From: Mercenaria mercenaria
Lineage: Eukaryota > Mollusca > Bivalvia > Venerida > Veneridae
DNA length: 64,000 nt
Assembly (NCBI RefSeq): GCF_021730395.1
Contig: NC_069376.1
Coordinates: 15,347,001-15,411,000, forward strand
Reading direction: 5' to 3'
Of this stretch, positions 59,695 through 64,000 are shown one piece after another. The position numbers were made by a program, and so were the translations under genes. Numbering within the stretch: position 1 is the stretch's first letter; the number at the start of each line of letters is the position of its first letter. The notes below the pieces were generated by a model. The model worked only from the letters and a program-made list of their open reading frames with translations, was not told the DNA's origin and searched no databases.

Positions 59695-59834
59695 CTGCTC
59701 GAATGAGGAAACTCGGATTGCAATTTGCTAACAAGTCTCTGGAAATTCTCTTTTTTCCATTCGGGTTCTGTGCTTGAATATACTGGACGGGGTGAAATAG
59801 CTGGACGTCTGCCTCGTTTTTTCTTACTTTGTAC
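59695..59834 (-). CDS. Exon with basic AT-hook-like motif of the same gene
   Basis: Bounded by TTTTTTACAG and GAGCAG|GTCAGT; 140 nt, enters at phase 0 and leaves after two bases. It reads VQSKKKRGRRPAISPRP and then EWKKENFQRLVSKLQSEFPH. KKKRGRRP is close to an AT-hook core and a classical nuclear import signal. The exit phase matches the entry of the last exon. Confidence 0.8.
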
Positions 59835-60193
59835 CTGTAAAAAAGTAGGTATATGAATAACTATGAATATTTCTCCGCGTCTTATATGCTTCCGTCCACG
59901 CCCTCTAGCCCTGGGTTGAGCATAATTCACTATTTACAGACATTACAAGTACAAAAACAGTTTAGATACATTCGAAGATGTAATATTATAGCCTTCAATG
60001 ATGCACTAGTGTGTAATTCAATGAAAAGCGGCTTATGCCCCAGTTAAAATAATAGACTTGCCCTAAACGAAAACAAAAGCAATCAAGAGAACTAAATAAA
60101 CTGGAATTTAGAAACGGGATCTGAGGTTACGGAGTCTGCATATCACAGAAACTGCCAAAAGACAAAATTAAAAAGCAGGCAACATATCCAATG

Positions 60194-60246
60194 GTGGTTA
60201 TACAATACCCGAAGCTGTTTAAGCGGGAGTATTGGAACCACCCAAG
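60194..60246. repeat. Short imperfect palindrome
   Basis: TGGTGGTTATACAATACCCG and CGGGAGTATTGGAACCACCC pair across a short spacer. It lies in an intron. Confidence 0.6.
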
Positions 60247-60993
60247 TCGAACTGTTCAAGCTGAAAAACGAAATACTACCAATAACACAACATAAATGTC
60301 GTGCTGAATGATCTGAAAAGATCGAACTGTAACAGGACATACACATTTTTGTTCGTTTGTACGTCTGTTCGTCCATCTGTCTGTTTGTCCATCAATAACA
60401 AATGGCGGAATTTGCCACAATTTTTAAAGTAAAATAGATTATTAAGAAACATGAGATATAAGTAAAAGGCAATATAAAGATGTGCTTCTTATGGTATCAA
60501 ACATAACATATGCGCCGTTCAGTAGGGCAACTTTTAGGAAGGACAATAGTCGCGTTATAAATTATCATTTCCGACATCGAAGAATACATAATGAACAAAA
60601 CTTCTAAATATTGTTTTTGTTTTGCAATAACTTTTAAATTAAAAGCCATACAACTTATATCACTGACCGTTCATTTTTAACCAATGGAAGAAAAACCTGT
60701 TTTACCGTCTCCTTATTACTTGCAATAAAAAACAAGTGCATTTTATACTAGGAATAAATCGCCGTGCATGATTTTAGCCAGATCAAATTTTGAAATCAAG
60801 AGACATTTCCACATGAAAAACACACAAAAATAACAAGACAAGTCTATATGTGCTTACGGAGTTGCCCACAAAAGCAATCCTTTCCAGCCTCCCATGAACC
60901 CCTACAAATTGGCAGGTCGATATACTTGTTTCAATCTATTAACATACATATAAATGGTTTCTGCGGTAACAGCTTACATATTAAAACCCTTAA

Positions 60994-61305
60994 TCAATCG
61001 GAACGTGTAAGTTGTGGTGTTAGTTTTCAATGAAATTTGTTCAATCAATCTTATGCGTAGTCTGGTTAGAAGTGTTGGTCAATGTACTTTTCTCTGGGTC
61101 AATCGGAACGTGTAAGTTGTGGTGTTAGTTTTTAATGAAATTTGTTCAGTCAATCTTATGCGTAGTCTGGTTAGAAGTGTTGGTCAATGTACTTTTCTCT
61201 GGGTCAATCGGATCGTGTAAGTTGTGGTGTTAGTTTTTAATAAACTTGTTCAGTCAAACTTATGCGTAGTCTGGTTAGACGTTTTGGACAATGTAATTAT
61301 CTCGG
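60994..61305. repeat. Tandem triplication, 105-bp unit
   Basis: TCAATCGGAACGTGTAAG starts copies at 60994, 61099 and 61204. The first two are almost identical, the third is more diverged. It lies in the intron between the exons at 59834 and 61512. Confidence 0.95.
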
Positions 61306-61511
61306 AGACAGACACCATAGTTTGATCATAAACCACAATTGATAATATTTATGTCATCAGAGCAATTTACTTATGATGTGAAGGATGTATAATGAAACGA
61401 TTGGAAAAGTAATTTTGGTTTCGTTTATCATCTACAAAATTTCAATAGTCGTACTATTAAGATATAATTATTTCAATTATCCGTAGCGGAATGGTATAGT
61501 ATATCTTTTAC

Positions 61512-61591
61512 CTCCTGCCATTCCTCAGTGTTTTCGTCATTTATTCCTTGTGTTTGAGGAAGTTCTTCAGAAGTAAAATCATTCGATTTCT
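61512..61591 (-). CDS. Acidic exon of the nuclear-looking protein
   Basis: Bounded by CATTTGCAG and CAGGAG|GTAAAA; 80 nt, enters with two bases that complete a Glu codon (G|AG) and leaves at phase 0. It reads KSNDFTSEELPQTQGI, then NDENTEEWQE. Both joins fit the exons on either side. Confidence 0.75.
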
Positions 61592-62115
61592 CTGCAAATG
61601 CAAACCATATCTATCCCGATTAACCACACATATTATATAGGTTTCAAAAAAATAATTTCGAGTGCATCCTGCCTAATACAAACATAATTATTTTAACTGT
61701 TTAAGGGACACTAAATAAGTTCTTATCACCAATTTAACCTGAAAGTTCGATTCGCGGAAGTAGTACACATACACTTGTTTCATAGGCACAAATTACTAAT
61801 AAAAATTTATTTTAGGTTAATTGTGAAATAAGTTCTGCAATTTATTTTGATCACTCTATCGCCATGAGGGTATGAAAAGAGACAAGCCAGTTTCTCTTTG
61901 AATGCCAAGCAAGGGATCTACTGGTACAATTTGTCACGTCTTTGATATGAACCCACTACCTCCATCACCCAAACAAAACGCTCTACCTCCAGCTAGACTC
62001 TCGAGGTGGCTCGAATTTAAATCAATATATCTGTTTGAAATTCAATTTTTACATTTAGGCAGATACAAAATAGGTTATAAATGTAGCATATGGTCGTTTT
62101 GGGGTAAATTCTCAC

Positions 62116-62303
62116 CTTCTCCAGGGTTAACAAACGTAGCTGACAGTCGTGAGTCAGGTCGTCTGCCTGATTTAACTTTATTTCTGCCTTTTGTCTTTCT
62201 TTCTTGTGACACGCTCTTTATCGCACCTTTCAACTCAAAGGAATTGGCCTCTCTGTTTTCTAAGCGCACATATTCACTTTTGTAAGATAGGTTTGGTTCT
62301 TGC
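62116..62303 (-). CDS. Basic exon of the nuclear-looking protein; 5' edge uncertain
   Basis: Ends GGAGAAG|GTGAGA, leaving one base (phase 1) that fits the next exon. It reads SELVRLEN-like sequence, more exactly YVRLENREANSFELK, then KTKGRNKVKSGRRPDSR and LSATFVNPGE. KSGRRP echoes the KRGRRP of the exon at 59834. The frame is open up to a stop near 62321, so the exon begins between 62320 and about 62250; earlier exons are not identified. Confidence 0.65.
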
Positions 62304-62329
62304 ACCTTTTCCTTTGCGAATTAACAAAT

Positions 62330-64000
62330 CGTCAAATACAATACGGGATGTTTTGCAGTTGTTAAAATGTATAATGTTCGTAACATCGTACAATATAGTA
62401 ACATCTAACAATTGTATAATATAAATTTCCAACTTTCGATTTCCAACCTAATTCACTTCCTCGAAAGTTTTAAAAAATAACACAAATGTTTCTTAATTCG
62501 GAGAATTTCATTATAAGGAAGTCAATATCTACACCCCTGTTTCCTCATAAATTATAATCGCCTGTTCCGTTAATCATATTACATGTATATTTGTTTATTA
62601 TGTGGCGACCGCACTGTTACGTTATGAACATTCTTGCTGAATCATATTTTCAACAAGTCGTTCCTGATATATTAGGTTTTAAAATTTGATTAGTATATTA
62701 TTACAATGTTGCATTCTTTGCTTTCATTACCTCCCTTTACGACTTTGACTAATCAGGTTGTTCGATACTAAAGCATTGCTTTTCAGGCTATATACCAATA
62801 AAAGAAATTATTCTTAATTTCATATAAATCTCAGCTACTTCAGAACAATTTTGTTACAGTTTCTAGATTTTCACTCCGTTGTAGACCTATTTTACATATT
62901 ATCGAGATATTCATATATTTGCTTCTAGAAAACGAAAAGAAAAAGGGGTGTTAAATAGTATGCAGTGAAATGCAAGTCAGCTGAAGTCAGGTACCCTCAT
63001 ATTAACGCATTTCAGAAAGCGGTCCGCAGAATAAACAACCTTCTTTCGTTTTTAATTAAACAACCAGAAAACATGCGAACATTAGCATGAAAATTGTCCT
63101 ATTTTATGTAAAATTCATTCCACAAGTGAAATTATGCGCGAAAAAAAATGGAAAAAATAGGATGTATTTATTAGGGACTTCTTTCGAATACACCTCGAAA
63201 GCACATTTTTTACCGAATTACTGCATTATAACCTTCAACCGCTGTGGTTATGCATACTCTTCATTTGGACAGCTGCTTAATCAAGTTTAGTATAAAGTAA
63301 TTTGTACAAAATTTAAAGCCTTATGGAATTTAACAAATTATTTTATAAAAACAAAAATGAACTAACGTGCTTTGCATTTTAACACTAAGAGATGGATGGT
63401 GGCACTATAAGTTCATAAAATTAATGTTTATGTGCTTGTTCAGATACTCCTTTTTTGTAAATTTTGAACCTCAGACGATAACTCAAAGGTGTTTACATGA
63501 TCATGTACGATTGTAAATAGATAAATATTGACTTTTAACTTTAAACAGCGTCATATAAAGCAATAAACCTTCAAACACATGTGTACGTCTGCGGTATAGT
63601 GCAACACTTCGGACAAATTGTAGTTTAGTTTAGAACCGAGCATGGTGGTTTTCTACACTAAAATCTCACCAAATGAAATATCTTATATTTCAAAATAATT
63701 TTCAAATCAAAAACGAAAAGCGTTACAATGTATTTCTGCTGAAAATGCCACCATGTGAGAAAACAATTAGTATTCTCTAAACATATGCACCCTCATTAAC
63801 GATATGACTTTCTTGAAACTCTATGTATCAAAAATTATTTTAAATAATGGCAAATAAAATGCAATAATGTTTGATTTAAATACTTAAGATAAATTCATAA
63901 CTCTTAATTTTGATCAAAATGTAAGGAATGAATATAATGCAAGATGCTGAAATAGGTTTATTCCATAATTACCATGTGATCTGTGGCTTGCAGGACAGGC
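62330..64000. other. No gene recognised
   Basis: AT-rich. It may hold upstream exons or the promoter of the nuclear-protein gene, but no splice-bounded frame is convincing. Confidence 0.4.

Overview
Animal nuclear DNA, AT-rich and gene-sparse, with split genes on the minus strand and many interspersed repeats. The tRNA-derived SINEs (one ending near CTGTTGAATAAAAAC, others with GCGCTATATAAAT tails), the CR1/Jockey-like LINEs and the array of imperfect ~145-bp units around 20.5-21.2 kb look like those of bivalve molluscs. I read the host as a mollusc, probably a bivalve, and cannot name a species.
Host genes, all on the minus strand: (1) a coding exon at 11958-12992 for an unfamiliar basic protein with five RRx(S/T)-type phosphorylation motifs; (2) a tetraspanin at 22398-43019, perhaps reaching 46306, whose exons agree in order and intron phase but which carries a 7-bp frameshift in the TM3 exon and possibly a stop replacing the conserved Trp of TM1, so it is probably a pseudogene or a broken allele; (3) a two-exon secreted or membrane-anchored protein of 442 residues at 50426-51965; (4) a nuclear-looking basic protein in at least four exons between 58684 and about 62303, ending in a CUE-like helical segment.
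Mobile DNA fills most of the rest. 0-10 kb: a palindromic minisatellite, an uninterrupted but 5'-truncated LINE, a TA-flanked non-autonomous transposon, and a decayed LINE split by a 406-bp TIR element with a perfect 9-bp target duplication and a tRNA-like core. 18-28 kb: several foldback MITEs, a TTAA-flanked TIR element (second copy near 57 kb), and a 1.8-kb patchwork holding a SINE. 31.7-35.7 kb: a giant near-perfect palindrome with 1.57-kb arms, each carrying a broken copy of a transposon-type gene, with a related element joined to it. 35.8-41.3 kb: a Foldback-like element whose long inverted arms consist of short tandem repeats. 41.5-42.0 kb: a short, young-looking LTR element without genes (TRIM type). 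43-64 kb: more MITEs, SINEs and tandem repeats between the exons.
The 35.8-kb Foldback-like element, the 31.7-kb palindrome and the TRIM all lie in one large intron of the tetraspanin gene, so the gene, if transcribed, would carry several kilobases of self-complementary RNA. The most unusual items are the Foldback-like element, the giant palindrome with its repeated palindromic motif, the TIR element with a tRNA-like core, and the broken tetraspanin.
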